Counted from the first letter of the stretch, positions 34,938-43,964 are shown. The stretch is DNA of 64,000 nt from Kiritimatiellota bacterium B12222 (GCA_029719485.1 CP120722.1:806001-870000); one strand, 5' to 3'. Notes: generated by a model from the sequence alone, not told the origin. A program made the numbers and translations.

Positions 34938-36097
34938 AGCTTTGTCCTTTTTTGAGTGAGCAGTTGATGCAGATCTTGATAACGTTTACGGAGAGAGGCG
35001 TCGGATTGACGTTGGGGGGTATCGACGAAGGTTTGGGCTTGTTGCAGGGCCGCCGCTTGTGTTTTTTGGTGGGACTTGCGTAGGGAATCTGACGCTTTCC
35101 ATTCTTTTAGGCACAGGGCTAAGATTTCTTTGGATGAAATGTGTCGGGCCAATAAATCACGGAAACCACTCAAGCGTCCTTGGGGGCCCCGCTGATTTTC
35201 TTCTGCAGGAGGTAAGGAGGGAAGCAGCGGTACGGAGACTTTCCAAATGTACAGCAGGAAGGGAAGGATGAGGGCCAGGAAGATACTTTGTAAGTGGTAC
35301 TCCCACATCAGGGCGGCCAGTCCTTTGGGTTGGGCCAACCCTAGGTGTGCTTCTTCAAAAAGAATAAGTTTCCTGTCGTTGAGTAACCAATGGATGGCTT
35401 CGGGTTGACGCAGTTTATACATGGCACGATTGTTCAACAGTTGGTCGTCCGCCAGCATGATGATTTCGCCATCCCCAATTTCCCGTCTGATGATGACGGG
35501 CATGTCTTGATAGGCATAAAGGGTTTCCCAGTCCTCATGTTCTTCAAAAGAGCGGGTGAGTTCCCAGGTGATTTCTCGGGGAGCATCCATCGCAACGGCG
35601 CTGGGGAAAAGGGTGAGAGCGGGTTCGGATTGGGTGAGGATGTTGAGTTGTTGTACTCCTAAATCAGGTGGAGGTTCTTCGTCCTCAGCGGAGGAGTCAT
35701 TCTCGTCGAGTTCCACCATGATGGGTTCGATGAGGTCATCAAAGCCAATGGCAGGGGAAACAAGCAAGCGGCCTCCCTGTTCGAGGAATTCACTCAATGC
35801 GGGGTCACGATTGATCAGATACCTGGGGGTGTTGAGAATGACCAGCAGGGTGTTGTCGGGCTCCAGCTCCGGCAAAACTTTTTCCAAGGGGCGGGCGATA
35901 CGGGCGACTTCAATGTCATCGAGTTCTTCCAAGCTTTCGTAGAGGATCATGCTACCGTTGACGTCTGCCCGTAAGGAAGATCCGTTGCCGTATTGGCTGC
36001 CGCCTGCGTACTCCAATCGAAAGACATAGCTCAGTCCGAGGCCCATTAACAGGAGGATGAAAAAAATAAATGCAACTGCTTTGGATGTGGAGGTCAT
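34934..36097 (-). CDS. DUF4350-type membrane protein
   Basis: About 387 residues. The N-terminal membrane anchor is KAVAFIFFILLLMGLGLSYV, followed by GSSLRADVNGSMILYESLEEL, the usual DUF4350 opening. A Rossmann-like region follows (LLVILNTPRYLIN, GGRLLVSPAIG), with a second membrane segment near residue 270 (SIFLALILPFLLYIWKV). An acidic insert (DENDSSAEDEEPPP) is unusual. The ATG at 36097 overlaps the stop of the upstream gene (ATGA) and is chosen over one 15 bases earlier. Confidence 0.8.
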   Translation of the reverse strand: MTSTSKAVAFIFFILLLMGLGLSYVFRLEYAGGSQYGNGSSLRADVNGSMILYESLEELDDIEVARIARPLEKVLPELEPDNTLLVILNTPRYLINRDPALSEFLEQGGRLLVSPAIGFDDLIEPIMVELDENDSSAEDEEPPPDLGVQQLNILTQSEPALTLFPSAVAMDAPREITWELTRSFEEHEDWETLYAYQDMPVIIRREIGDGEIIMLADDQLLNNRAMYKLRQPEAIHWLLNDRKLILFEEAHLGLAQPKGLAALMWEYHLQSIFLALILPFLLYIWKVSVPLLPSLPPAEENQRGPQGRLSGFRDLLARHISSKEILALCLKEWKASDSLRKSHQKTQAAALQQAQTFVDTPQRQSDASLRKRYQDLHQLLTQKRTKL

Positions 36098-37746
36098 GAT
36101 TGTTTCCCCCACTTTTCGAGCCAGGTTTGGAATTCTTGTACGTCTTCGGGAAGGGCGGGGTAATCACCATACCAAACGGATTCAAAGGCTTTTCGAAATT
36201 TGTGAAAGAAGGGTAGCAGACTGAGGTCGGTGTTGCCACGGGTGGAAATTTCTTTTTCGTATTCCCGATTGGATTTTGATCGGTGGACGATCACCAGCCG
36301 ACGTTCTGCAAGTCGGGAAAGAAAGGCGAGGAAGAGGGCGCGCATGGCCATGCGCCATTCTCCTTTGGCTTGAAAATCGCGGGTGAGATCCAGCCATCCA
36401 TCCATGGGCATTTCGGTGGCCAAGATGTCTTCGTCTGTGATGTCCGGGGTGGGGGCGTCAGGTGCGTCGCTGAGGGTGTCATCTTTGAGGCGTTTGGGTC
36501 CGCGCCATGCGTTAATAAGCAGGATCACGGTTGCGATGATTAAACCTGCCAACAGCAATAACAACAGTACTTTGGCAATGCCGGAGAAGCTCCAGTCAAA
36601 ATTGAAGTCCGGGCTGTTGATCTCTTGGGGGTCGGGGCGATGGAATATTTTCCTAAACCATTCGGCAATGGCTTCTGCGTTGGCTTCGATCCAGTCTGAT
36701 AGAGATTGGAGTTGGTCTTCCAGCCACTGGCGGAAACCGGAGTCGGCTTGGGTTTGCTCTTCAATCACGTCGCGAGGCATGCGCCACATGAAATGTTCCC
36801 GTTGGGACACTTTTTCGATACTTTGATCCAGATCCGCAGTGTTGGCGGCCTCAAGGCGAGAGGGTGGGAAAAATGCGAGGAAGCCCAGTAGCAGTAGCAG
36901 ACTGGTTCTGGATGTTACCTGAAGGCTGATTTCTCTCAACTCTTGCAGCAAGTCGCGTCCGGTTTGGCGGGCATCCAAATGGGCGCAACGCAAGAGGTAG
37001 AATGTTTTAAGTACGGGGTCTACGGTGATATAGGTGCACATCCATACGCTCATCCAAAAGACCACAGTCATAATCGCTCCCGGACTTCTGACGATGGGGT
37101 TTTCAATTCCAGTGATCGAGTAGGCGATAAAAGGTGTGGCGGCAAACATGATGAGCCAGTTGAGCCCCACCAAGAAAAATAGAGCAGGTTTTAGAAAGGA
37201 GAGAAAGGTGAATGATTTCATCTGGGCCTGATTGGCGAAGGACCAAGCGGAGTGAAGCGGGGAGATGTTGCGACTTCGTTTAAGAGCTTCGCACACAGAT
37301 AAGTTTTGAAAGAAGGCCGAGGTCAAAGGATAGGGCAGGATTAAAAATCGGCTCAGGGGGACCAAAAATAATCCGAAGGGTTGATAGGTGAGCTGTCGCC
37401 AGGTTAGTCCTTTGCGGGCGGAGGGTTCGGGAATATTTTCGCCAAGTGCTTGCCAGAGATGAATAGAAAACTTGGATTGGCAGGTTTTCATCCACAGGTA
37501 TGCGAAGGTTACAGGGACCGCACCTGAAAAATTCATTTCTTCTGCCAGGGTGCTCTCGCTCAAGGCGGTCAGGTAATAGGTGAGCGTGAGGAAAAAAGGC
37601 AGGGTGCCTAAAAAATACCACAACCAAGCGCGGGCAGGGCTTTGTTTAAGGACATGGATGGCCTGTTCGCAAAGTTCCAGGGAACTGAGCGGATCCGTGG
37701 GTTTGGGTTGAGATCTTTTTTTCTTTTTCACTGATTCCCCAGCCAA
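36094..37746 (-). CDS. Membrane protein with C-terminal DUF4129 domain
   Basis: A 550-residue multi-pass protein. Hydrophobic segments are near residues 42-62, 75-90, 120-135, 190-225, 240-255, 295-310 and 400-425. The C-terminal cytoplasmic part resembles DUF4129, with GEWRMAMRALFLAFLSRLAE and SNREYEKEI. DUF4129 proteins belong to the transglutaminase/MoxR gene neighbourhood. It follows the small zinc protein gene with an overlap of 19 bases and precedes DUF4350, the usual order. Confidence 0.8.
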   Translation of the reverse strand: MAGESVKKKKRSQPKPTDPLSSLELCEQAIHVLKQSPARAWLWYFLGTLPFFLTLTYYLTALSESTLAEEMNFSGAVPVTFAYLWMKTCQSKFSIHLWQALGENIPEPSARKGLTWRQLTYQPFGLFLVPLSRFLILPYPLTSAFFQNLSVCEALKRSRNISPLHSAWSFANQAQMKSFTFLSFLKPALFFLVGLNWLIMFAATPFIAYSITGIENPIVRSPGAIMTVVFWMSVWMCTYITVDPVLKTFYLLRCAHLDARQTGRDLLQELREISLQVTSRTSLLLLLGFLAFFPPSRLEAANTADLDQSIEKVSQREHFMWRMPRDVIEEQTQADSGFRQWLEDQLQSLSDWIEANAEAIAEWFRKIFHRPDPQEINSPDFNFDWSFSGIAKVLLLLLLAGLIIATVILLINAWRGPKRLKDDTLSDAPDAPTPDITDEDILATEMPMDGWLDLTRDFQAKGEWRMAMRALFLAFLSRLAERRLVIVHRSKSNREYEKEISTRGNTDLSLLPFFHKFRKAFESVWYGDYPALPEDVQEFQTWLEKWGKQS

Positions 37747-38051
37747 TCAAAGCCGACTTTGCTCCAGATCACCATGCGACCCACGAGCATAAAAAACAGC
37801 CAAGCCACGCCGAATGCAAAAACGGCACTTAGAATTTTCCCGAGAGACTTTAGGCCTCGAAAGGAGCGTGATTTTTTTTCGGAGACCTGGCTTTCTGCCT
37901 GGAGGCAGGAGGCGCAGATCATGCGACCTTCGTGTTCGATGACGCATTCGCGACAAAAATAGCTGTGACAGCCCGGGCAGCGTGCCACGGCTTCACGATC
38001 GCCGTGGTTTAAGCAGCGGATGCGGGTGAGATCAGGAGATGCTGTGGTCAT
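37728..38051 (-). CDS. Small B-box-like zinc protein with one membrane segment
   Basis: This 107-residue protein has an N-terminal zinc module (RCLNHGDREAVARCPGCHSYFC, RECVIEHEGRMICASCL) whose Cys/His spacing resembles B-box fingers. A basic linker and one membrane segment (ILSAVFAFGVAWLFFMLVGRM) follow. It overlaps both neighbours, at 37728-37746 and 38032-38051. It may tether a partner to the membrane; its function is unknown. Confidence 0.7.
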   Translation of the reverse strand: MTTASPDLTRIRCLNHGDREAVARCPGCHSYFCRECVIEHEGRMICASCLQAESQVSEKKSRSFRGLKSLGKILSAVFAFGVAWLFFMLVGRMVIWSKVGFDWLGNQ

Positions 38052-38505
38052 GATCCGACTGTGACCGCTCGATATGAGATTCGATCAGGCGAAGAATTTT
38101 ACGTGCTTTGCGCTGGGTTTTTATTTCTCTGATTCGTTCTTCCTGGGCAGGGGTGCTGAGATAAAAATGCACATATCCTCCCGTGGCTTGAATGAAGAGT
38201 AAATAGATAGTGGCCAAGAGGGCGATGCCTGCGGGGAAGGCGGCCACGCCGGGGAGATCATTGATGAAAAAGGGAATGGCGATGGCGATAAAAAGAAGAA
38301 TAAAAATGATCATGGCCCAGAGGGATCCACGATTTTTAATCCAATAGGCTGATTGCAGATCTTTAAAATAAAAGCGGCGATAGGTTTCGGTGAATTGCCC
38401 TTCGAGTTTGAGAATATGATCACCCATCAGATAAAGGGTGCTTCTGGAAAAGCTGGAGCTTCCGCGACCAATGACTTTTGAACGTTTTCTGGCTGATTTT
38501 TTCAT
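38032..38505 (-). CDS. Membrane protein of unknown function
   Basis: 157 residues from the ATG at 38505, which overlaps the upstream stop (ATGA). A basic N-terminus (MKKSARKRSKVIGRGSSSFS) precedes a PH-like stretch (LYLMGDHILKLEGQFTETYRR, YFKDLQSAYWIKNR) and two membrane segments (IIFILLFIAIAIPFFI and AGIALLATIYLLFI). A charged helical tail follows. It sits between the two B-box-like genes. No family is recognised with confidence. Confidence 0.65.
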   Translation of the reverse strand: MKKSARKRSKVIGRGSSSFSRSTLYLMGDHILKLEGQFTETYRRFYFKDLQSAYWIKNRGSLWAMIIFILLFIAIAIPFFINDLPGVAAFPAGIALLATIYLLFIQATGGYVHFYLSTPAQEERIREIKTQRKARKILRLIESHIERSQSDHDHSIS

Positions 38506-39089
38506 CCGTTTGTGGACTCCGTAAAAAGAAGCAACCCAAGGGTGATCCATCCGATTATTTCACACAGGGCTACCAGAACCGCAAAAATGGCTCGGGCCCG
38601 CGAATGAGGAATCACACTGTAGGGATGGCCTTTCCAATGGCGAATGACCATGAAAATGGCAACCGGAGCGGTGATGCAGGTGATGGGCCACATGATGACC
38701 AGCGGAATGAGTGCCAGCCCCAAGGCAATGTTGTCGTAGCGATAGGATTGCGCGCCCGTGCCTAATTTTTCGGCTGGCAATTCTTTGAGGTGAATCGTTG
38801 AAAAGCAGTTCAAACAGAGGGGACGTCCTCCGTGTTCGGTTTGACAAAGGCTACACATGAACATTCCACATTCGTCGCAGATGCTTTCGGCTTTGCGGTC
38901 GCTGTGGTGGAGACAGGTGGCACCGGCTTCTACTTCAATGCGAGGGGCATCCATGACTTTGCTTTCGCGGCTGTAGGCGGGAAAGCGTCGATAATGAATG
39001 CTGCGATTGGAGCAAATGCAGGAGAGGGTTCCTTCCTCTTCGGGAAGTTCCAGTGCACGTTTGCGGCAGAACGGACAAGTGACAGGCAT
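38502..39089 (-). CDS. B-box-like zinc protein with membrane segments
   Basis: 195 residues. A first zinc ribbon (CPFCRKR, then CICSN) is followed by a B-box-like module (CLHHSDRKAESICDECGMFM, CSLCQTEHGGRPLCLNC). Three hydrophobic stretches follow (ALGLALIPLVIMWPI, APVAIFMVI, AIFAVLVALCEIIGWITLGL). The B-box part is a longer relative of the 107-residue protein two genes downstream. It starts 8 bases after the GYF/RDD gene and shares a 4-base overlap with the next gene. Confidence 0.75.
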   Translation of the reverse strand: MPVTCPFCRKRALELPEEEGTLSCICSNRSIHYRRFPAYSRESKVMDAPRIEVEAGATCLHHSDRKAESICDECGMFMCSLCQTEHGGRPLCLNCFSTIHLKELPAEKLGTGAQSYRYDNIALGLALIPLVIMWPITCITAPVAIFMVIRHWKGHPYSVIPHSRARAIFAVLVALCEIIGWITLGLLLFTESTNG

Positions 39090-39097
39090 GATGGGAC

Positions 39098-39940
39098 TTA
39101 TTTATAGACGATACGGGTGTCGGCGATCATGTCATGCAGGGTACGTTTTTCTGCATCCCACAAGACCATCAGGTATCCAATCAATAATAAAATTGAGGAG
39201 ATGAAGGAGGCGAGGTAGCGACCCAAGGCACGTTTTTTGGTGATGGGCGATCCGTCAGGACGTACAATTTTCAATTTCAAAGCTTTCATTCCTAAGGTGC
39301 CTTGATGTTTAGGGCTACCCATCATGACTACGAAGTAAGCGATTGATCCACCGAAGGCCAACACCATGTAGGAAATGAAGGACACACTGGTGAAGATGCC
39401 TAAATCATCAGAGCTGTCAAAGGCCATGGTGCCGATGAGCAGAAAGCTCAAAATCTTGGTATAGACCTGCATGATGACGTAATCGATCAGGTATGAACCG
39501 AGGCGTACCCCAAAGCCTGCGTAACGAAAGTTGCCACTAAAGGTTTCGAGGCTGACGCCTTCTTTGACTTGTTGCAAAGCATGGTTGCGACAGTGAGGAC
39601 AGACTTGAAGGTTTTGGAATGGAATCAAATCGCTGGCGGGCACTTCGATACCGCAATTGGGGCAATTGATTCTAATTTCTCCAGCGGCGGCTCCTCCACC
39701 AGGGGTAGAGGTACGTGAAGCCAATTTCAATTTGTTCACAGGATCCGCTGGAGCGGCCACAGGGGGAACGATGGTTACGGGAATAATATTTTGCGCTTGA
39801 GAAAGGGGGAGCCAGTCGCTCATCCCATCTGTATAGACAAGGGTTTCCGGGGTAATGGTGCCTTGTTCCAATAAATTTTTAAAATCTTCTAAGGGGACAG
39901 GGCCGTGTTGTTGATTCTGAATCGCGTAAAAAATCTGCAT
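39098..39940 (-). CDS. GYF_2 domain, zinc ribbon and RDD membrane protein
   Basis: 280 residues from the MQIFYAIQ start. Residues 1-55 form a GYF_2 domain (FYAIQNQQHGPVPLEDFKNL, DGMSDWLPLSQ). A zinc ribbon comes next (CPNCGIEVPASDL, CPHCRNHALQQ). The C-terminal half is an RDD membrane domain (RLGSYLIDYVIMQVY, GTLGMKALKLKIVRPDG, RTLHDMIADTRIVYK). It is the first gene of the ten-gene minus-strand operon (39940 to 30861). The upstream in-frame start at 40006 would add non-homologous residues. Confidence 0.85.
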   Translation of the reverse strand: MQIFYAIQNQQHGPVPLEDFKNLLEQGTITPETLVYTDGMSDWLPLSQAQNIIPVTIVPPVAAPADPVNKLKLASRTSTPGGGAAAGEIRINCPNCGIEVPASDLIPFQNLQVCPHCRNHALQQVKEGVSLETFSGNFRYAGFGVRLGSYLIDYVIMQVYTKILSFLLIGTMAFDSSDDLGIFTSVSFISYMVLAFGGSIAYFVVMMGSPKHQGTLGMKALKLKIVRPDGSPITKKRALGRYLASFISSILLLIGYLMVLWDAEKRTLHDMIADTRIVYK

Positions 39941-40188
39941 GTTCTTCCTTTTTAACTCTCGCTCTACTTGAAGGGTAATCCAAATCCACCGCTCCTCAAA
40001 TAGCAAGAATTATCTTAACGGGTAGCGATGGGGGATGGGGGGAGGTGAATGAATACGAGTGTTGACTCTAATGGATTTTCGTTGGTTACGTAACTGTAAA
40101 ACGTCTCCTAAATTGTAATAGCCTGTGTGACTTGGGCTGGGGTAAGTTTGTATATAGTAAAACCGGAATCGTTAACCAGGAGATCAGG

Positions 40189-40449
40189 ATGGAACAGGTT
40201 GGTACATTATTACTCGTCATCGGTGGGGTGTTGTCCTTTGCCGCCAGCATTTGGTATGTGATTGTCGCCTTTCAACAAAGTGTGGGCTGGGGACTGGCAG
40301 TGTTTTTCTTACCCTTTGCTGATGTGTTCTTTTTGTTTTGCCATTGGCAGGAGGCCAAAAGACCCTTTGGGATGAGCATTTTCAGTTTTCTGCTGTTGTT
40401 GGGCGGTGTGGTGTTGTCTCCAGAATTTGCCGCCCGTGTGGCGGGATAA
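40189..40449 (+). CDS. Small membrane protein
   Basis: 86 residues with three hydrophobic stretches (TLLLVIGGVLSFAASIWYVIV, LAVFFLPFADVFFLFCHW, IFSFLLLLGGVVLS). An AGGAGATCAGG ribosome site just before the ATG supports this start rather than the one 57 bases upstream. The HWQEAKRPF segment between the membrane segments is similar to small proteins found near RDD genes. It is transcribed away from the large operon and ends at a bidirectional terminator. Confidence 0.75.
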   Translation: MEQVGTLLLVIGGVLSFAASIWYVIVAFQQSVGWGLAVFFLPFADVFFLFCHWQEAKRPFGMSIFSFLLLLGGVVLSPEFAARVAG

Positions 40450-40473
40450 GGTCTTGAATCAGGGACATAAAAA

Positions 40474-40502
40474 AACGCTACATGTGGAAGCATGTAGCGT
40501 TT
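40474..40502. terminator. Bidirectional terminator
   Basis: Perfect stem AACGCTACATG/CATGTAGCGTT with a 6-nt loop. An A run on one side serves the minus-strand redoxin gene. It stands between convergent genes. Confidence 0.8.
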
Positions 40503-40524
40503 GATGCTGTAAGCTGGAGGCGCT

Positions 40525-41103
40525 TTAGCCAAAGTAATCCGGTTCGTTTCCTGGAATCCATTTGATGTTGCAACCCATAGAGGGTTTTTGGTCATCTGTG
40601 GGGGATTTTCCTGCGAGAACGGCGTCGATGGCGGCACGGAAGTCGCGGGCGTCGACGGGAATGTCGGTGCCGGGTCGGCTGTCGTCGATTTGACCACGAT
40701 ATACCAAGTTGTGATCAGCATCGAATAAATAATAGTCAGGGGTGCAGGCCGCGGTGTAGGCTTTTGCTACGGCTTGAGTTTCGTCGTAGAGATAAGGGAA
40801 TGTAAAGCCACAGGCTTTTGCTTGTTCTGCGAGTTTTTCCGGTGCGTCAGCAGGGTGAGAAATGATGTTGTTGGCGCAAATGGCGACGATTTTGAGCTCA
40901 CTGGAGGCATAGTCTCGGCCGAGTTGGGCCAATTCTTCCTGTACGTGAATCACGAAGGGGCAGTGGGCAGAGATAAACATAACTGCCACAGGTTTGCCTG
41001 CAAAATCAGAGAGGGACACATGTTGGCCGGATACGGTATCGGGCAAGGTGAAGGCTGGTGCTGGTGTACCCAGCTCCAACATGGTGGAGGCGGTTCTTAC
41101 CAT
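40525..41103 (-). CDS. Thioredoxin-family redoxin (AhpC/TSA-like)
   Basis: A 192-residue thiol-based redox protein. The thioredoxin fold is clear: GTPAPAFTLPDTVSG, VMFISAHCPFVIHVQEEL with one active-site Cys near residue 49 instead of CxxC, YDETQAVAKAYTAACTPDYYL and the cis-Pro region. The C-terminal tail PSMGCNIKWIPGNEP is typical of this subfamily of peroxiredoxin-like proteins. A second in-frame ATG lies 21 bases into the gene. It follows the small His-rich membrane protein by 5 bases, so they form an operon. Confidence 0.88.
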   Translation of the reverse strand: MVRTASTMLELGTPAPAFTLPDTVSGQHVSLSDFAGKPVAVMFISAHCPFVIHVQEELAQLGRDYASSELKIVAICANNIISHPADAPEKLAEQAKACGFTFPYLYDETQAVAKAYTAACTPDYYLFDADHNLVYRGQIDDSRPGTDIPVDARDFRAAIDAVLAGKSPTDDQKPSMGCNIKWIPGNEPDYFG

Positions 41104-41108
41104 ATCGA

Positions 41109-41315
41109 TTAGTCCTGGGTCTTCACTTTGACGGCTGCTTTTTTACGGGCACGTAAGCTGATGGCTGAAACGATCAACAGTGCAGGCACTGCAACGATTA
41201 GGCCCATAAGTAAGTGAGTTTCAGTTCCGTGGTTTGCGGCACCGGGATGTCCGGAATGAGCAAATAACGCAAGAGGAGAGAGGATTAACGAAGTAAGTAA
41301 TGCTTTCATAAGCAT
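41109..41315 (-). CDS. Small His-rich exported or membrane protein
   Basis: 68 residues: a signal-like segment (KALLTSLILSPLALFAHSG), a His-rich stretch (HSGHPGAANHGTETH), then a second hydrophobic segment and a Lys-rich end (RARKKAAVKVKTQD). Two starts, 41315 and 41309, are possible. The His residues might bind metal. It is cotranscribed with the redoxin, 5 bases apart. No family is recognised. Confidence 0.6.
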   Translation of the reverse strand: MLMKALLTSLILSPLALFAHSGHPGAANHGTETHLLMGLIVAVPALLIVSAISLRARKKAAVKVKTQD

Positions 41316-41402
41316 GAACCTAAACGCCCTTTCGGGGAATAGCCAATTTTTTGTGGGAGAAAATTGAATTTTTTCGCGGGAAATTCATCTTTGTAGGACG
41401 AG

Positions 41403-42536
41403 TTAGCTTTGGAGCAATTTTTGTGCGCCGGCACACATTTGGGCCGCGATTTTATGCACCTCTGCTTCAGTAGTGGACTTGCCCAGAGAAATGCGCACGC
41501 TATGGAGGGCTGTTTTTTCATCGACGCCCATCTCCAACAGTACGTGGCTGGCTTTGCCTTGTAGTGAGGCGCAGGCAGACCCGGAACTGGCGATGATTCC
41601 CGGGAGTTGTGACAACCATTTGCCACGTAGACCGGGCAGACTGCACATGCTGGTGCCGGGCATGCGTTCAGCTTCGCTGCTGTGAATGATCACTCCGGGG
41701 AGCTGACTGCGGAGTTGGTTTTCGAGAAGTTCGGTGAGACCCCGGAGGTGTGATTGACGCTGTTGTCCTTCACGGGAGGCGAGATCTGCCGCCATCCCGA
41801 ATCCCATAATTCCCGCCACATTTTCAGTGCCACTGCGCAGACCTGCTTCTTGTCCACCGCCACGCAACAGTGGGGAAAGTGCGAGGCCCCGTCGTTTATA
41901 AAATGCGCCTACCCCCTTGGGTCCGTAACATTTATGAGCCGAGAAACAGGCAAAGTCTACGCCGCTGTGATGTAGGTCTATGGGAGCTTTCCCAAGTAGT
42001 TGGGTCATGTCACTGAAGACCAGGGCTCCGGCGGCGTGGGAGATGCGTACTACTTCGGGAATGTCCTGAAGCACGCCGGTTTCATTATTGGCGGCCATGA
42101 CGCAGACCAACGCTGTGGGTTTTTCGCTCAGTGCCTGTTGGAGCTGGGCGAGGTCGAGACGTCCCTGACGGTCACCCTTGATGCTGAGTCCTTCTGCGCC
42201 GGATTGCACGCAATAGTCCACGGGCATCTGAACGGCAGGATGCTCGATGGAGGAGAGCAAAATGCGGGGTCGGGTCGCCATGAGGCGTTGCATTACGCCA
42301 TAAATAATCGTGTTGGAGGCTTCGGTGGCGCCAGAGGTGAAAATGAATTCATCGGGATGGGCGCCTACGGCGGTGGCGAGCTGTTGGCGCGCGGTATCTA
42401 TCAAACCCCGCGCGTTGCGACCGGCGAGGGAGGTGCGGTTGCTTGGATTTGCAAAGCTGTCACAGTGAACCTCCAGCATGCGTTCGGCGATCTGACGGTC
42501 GCAGGGCGTGGTGGCGTTGTAGTCGGCGTAGATCAT
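41403..42536 (-). CDS. Cysteine desulfurase, NifS/IscS type
   Basis: PLP enzyme that moves sulfur from cysteine for Fe-S assembly; 377 residues. Family landmarks: MIYADYNATTPCD at the start, FTSGATEASN, SIEHPAV, the PLP Lys in CFSAHKCYGPKGVG near residue 201, and the active Cys in ASSGSACASLQGKASHVL near residue 321. The start at 42536 matches the family; an earlier one adds 19 residues. It lies downstream of nadA, whose product is an oxygen-sensitive [4Fe-4S] enzyme, as in several bacteria where a NifS-like enzyme serves NadA. Confidence 0.93.
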   Translation of the reverse strand: MIYADYNATTPCDRQIAERMLEVHCDSFANPSNRTSLAGRNARGLIDTARQQLATAVGAHPDEFIFTSGATEASNTIIYGVMQRLMATRPRILLSSIEHPAVQMPVDYCVQSGAEGLSIKGDRQGRLDLAQLQQALSEKPTALVCVMAANNETGVLQDIPEVVRISHAAGALVFSDMTQLLGKAPIDLHHSGVDFACFSAHKCYGPKGVGAFYKRRGLALSPLLRGGGQEAGLRSGTENVAGIMGFGMAADLASREGQQRQSHLRGLTELLENQLRSQLPGVIIHSSEAERMPGTSMCSLPGLRGKWLSQLPGIIASSGSACASLQGKASHVLLEMGVDEKTALHSVRISLGKSTTEAEVHKIAAQMCAGAQKLLQS

Positions 42537-42677
42537 GAGGGGATGTGAAGAATGGGCTAATAAAAGAGGAGCGTCAAGGCGACGAGGCATCAAAAGGGTA
42601 GGATGTGTTTTGCAGATCCTCCGGAAATGATTCGCGGAAACTGTCCGTAGTTAAAAAGCCCTTTTTCGTATCTCCAT

Positions 42678-43655
42678 CTAGCCAATTTTAAGCATGCGCT
42701 CAATGGGAAGTCTTGCTTTACGGAGAATTTCTTCATCGAGAATGACTTCAGGGCTGCGGTTTTTCATGCAGAGATAGAGTTTCTCGAGGGTATTCCGTTT
42801 CATGTGGGGGCAGGTATTGCAGGTGGTGCAGGATCCTTGTTCGCTTCCCGCAATTTCGGCGGGGGCCATCAGGAAGGTGGCTTCTGGGGCGGCTTCTTTC
42901 ATTTTATGAATGATGCCGGGTTCGGTAACCACAATGTAGGTCCCTTGAGGATCTCCAGTTGAGACGGCTTCAAGCAAGCGTTTTGTACTGCCCACTACAT
43001 CTCCCAAGTCACGTACAGGTCCCGGGCATTCGGGATGAACCAAGACTTTGGCGGTGGGGTTTTCCTGTTTGAGTTCAAGAATAGCTTGTTCACTGAAAAT
43101 TTCGTGCACTTCGCAGGATCCTTCCCACAGCAGCATGTCACGACCGGTTTCGCGTTTCACCCAATCACCCAAAAATTTATCGGGTCCAAAAATAATCTTT
43201 TGATCTGCAGGCAGACTTTGGATCACCTGAACGGCATTCGAAGAGGTGACACAATAATCGGTCAGCGCTTTCACAGCGGCAGAAGTATTGACATAATTCA
43301 CCACCAAATGATCAGGATGCTGTTTGATGAATTCAGCAAATTCATCTGCTGGAGCACTTTCAGCCAGAGAGCAACCGGCCTGAAGATCGGGCAGGAGGAC
43401 TTGTTTATGGGGGGAGAGGACTTTGGCGGTTTCCGCCATAAAATGTACGCCACAGAAGACAATGACATCGGCATCGGTTTCGGCGGCTTTACGGGATAAA
43501 TCGAGGCTGTCTCCAATAAAATCGGCGACGTCTTGCACTTCATCCACCTGATAATAATGCGCCAAAATGACGGCATTCATTTCTTTTTTCAGGGCCTGAA
43601 TGGCAGGAACAAGGTCAACTTCAGGGGTGGGAGAGGCATTTGTAAGCAAAATCAT
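42678..43655 (-). CDS. nadA: Quinolinate synthase A
   Basis: Condenses iminoaspartate with dihydroxyacetone phosphate in NAD synthesis; 325 residues. Motifs: VILAHYYQVDEVQDVADFIG, DVIVFCGVHFMAETAKVL with one [4Fe-4S] ligand, WEGSCEVHE, VHPECPGPVRDLGDVVGST with the second ligand, and GSCTTCNTCPHMKRN containing the third. No nadB or nadC is seen nearby. The cysteine desulfurase gene follows after 141 bases. Confidence 0.96.
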   Translation of the reverse strand: MILLTNASPTPEVDLVPAIQALKKEMNAVILAHYYQVDEVQDVADFIGDSLDLSRKAAETDADVIVFCGVHFMAETAKVLSPHKQVLLPDLQAGCSLAESAPADEFAEFIKQHPDHLVVNYVNTSAAVKALTDYCVTSSNAVQVIQSLPADQKIIFGPDKFLGDWVKRETGRDMLLWEGSCEVHEIFSEQAILELKQENPTAKVLVHPECPGPVRDLGDVVGSTKRLLEAVSTGDPQGTYIVVTEPGIIHKMKEAAPEATFLMAPAEIAGSEQGSCTTCNTCPHMKRNTLEKLYLCMKNRSPEVILDEEILRKARLPIERMLKIG

Positions 43656-43802
43656 GCTTTCTCTTAACCCGCAAGAGGAGCTTCACAAGTCAAAAAAGAA
43701 ACAGGAAGGGAGCGACAAGCGAAACCAGGTCCCCGCAGTAGGGGCGGATGTCAAAAACGGCGGAACAAAACAATCCGCATATCAGACGAAGAAGCGCAGG
43801 CC

Positions 43803-43850
43803 TTCCGATCTTCGGAAAAGCCCTGTCGTTTTTTTCCGATGCTCGGAAAA
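43803..43850. repeat. Two TTCCGA-N3-TCGGAA hairpins
   Basis: TTCCGA-TCT-TCGGAA at 43803-43817 and TTTTCCGA-TGC-TCGGAAAA at 43832-43850. They share their 6-bp arms with the hairpins at 25780 and 25811 but have different loops. Confidence 0.65.
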
Positions 43851-43964
43851 TCATGGGGATGCCCGCGATAAAGGACCAGCGTACCTGGAGGAGATGTTTG
43901 GAGATATTTCCTTCCATTGAAAGCAACTTTACTGAGTAAAATGTAATTTTTTACAGAAATAAGC

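Noticed and set aside
43803-43850. Sequencing-adapter contamination (TTCCGATCT is part of a common adapter)
   Set aside because: The bases continue into a palindrome whose arms recur with other loops at three places, including a functional terminator; it looks native.
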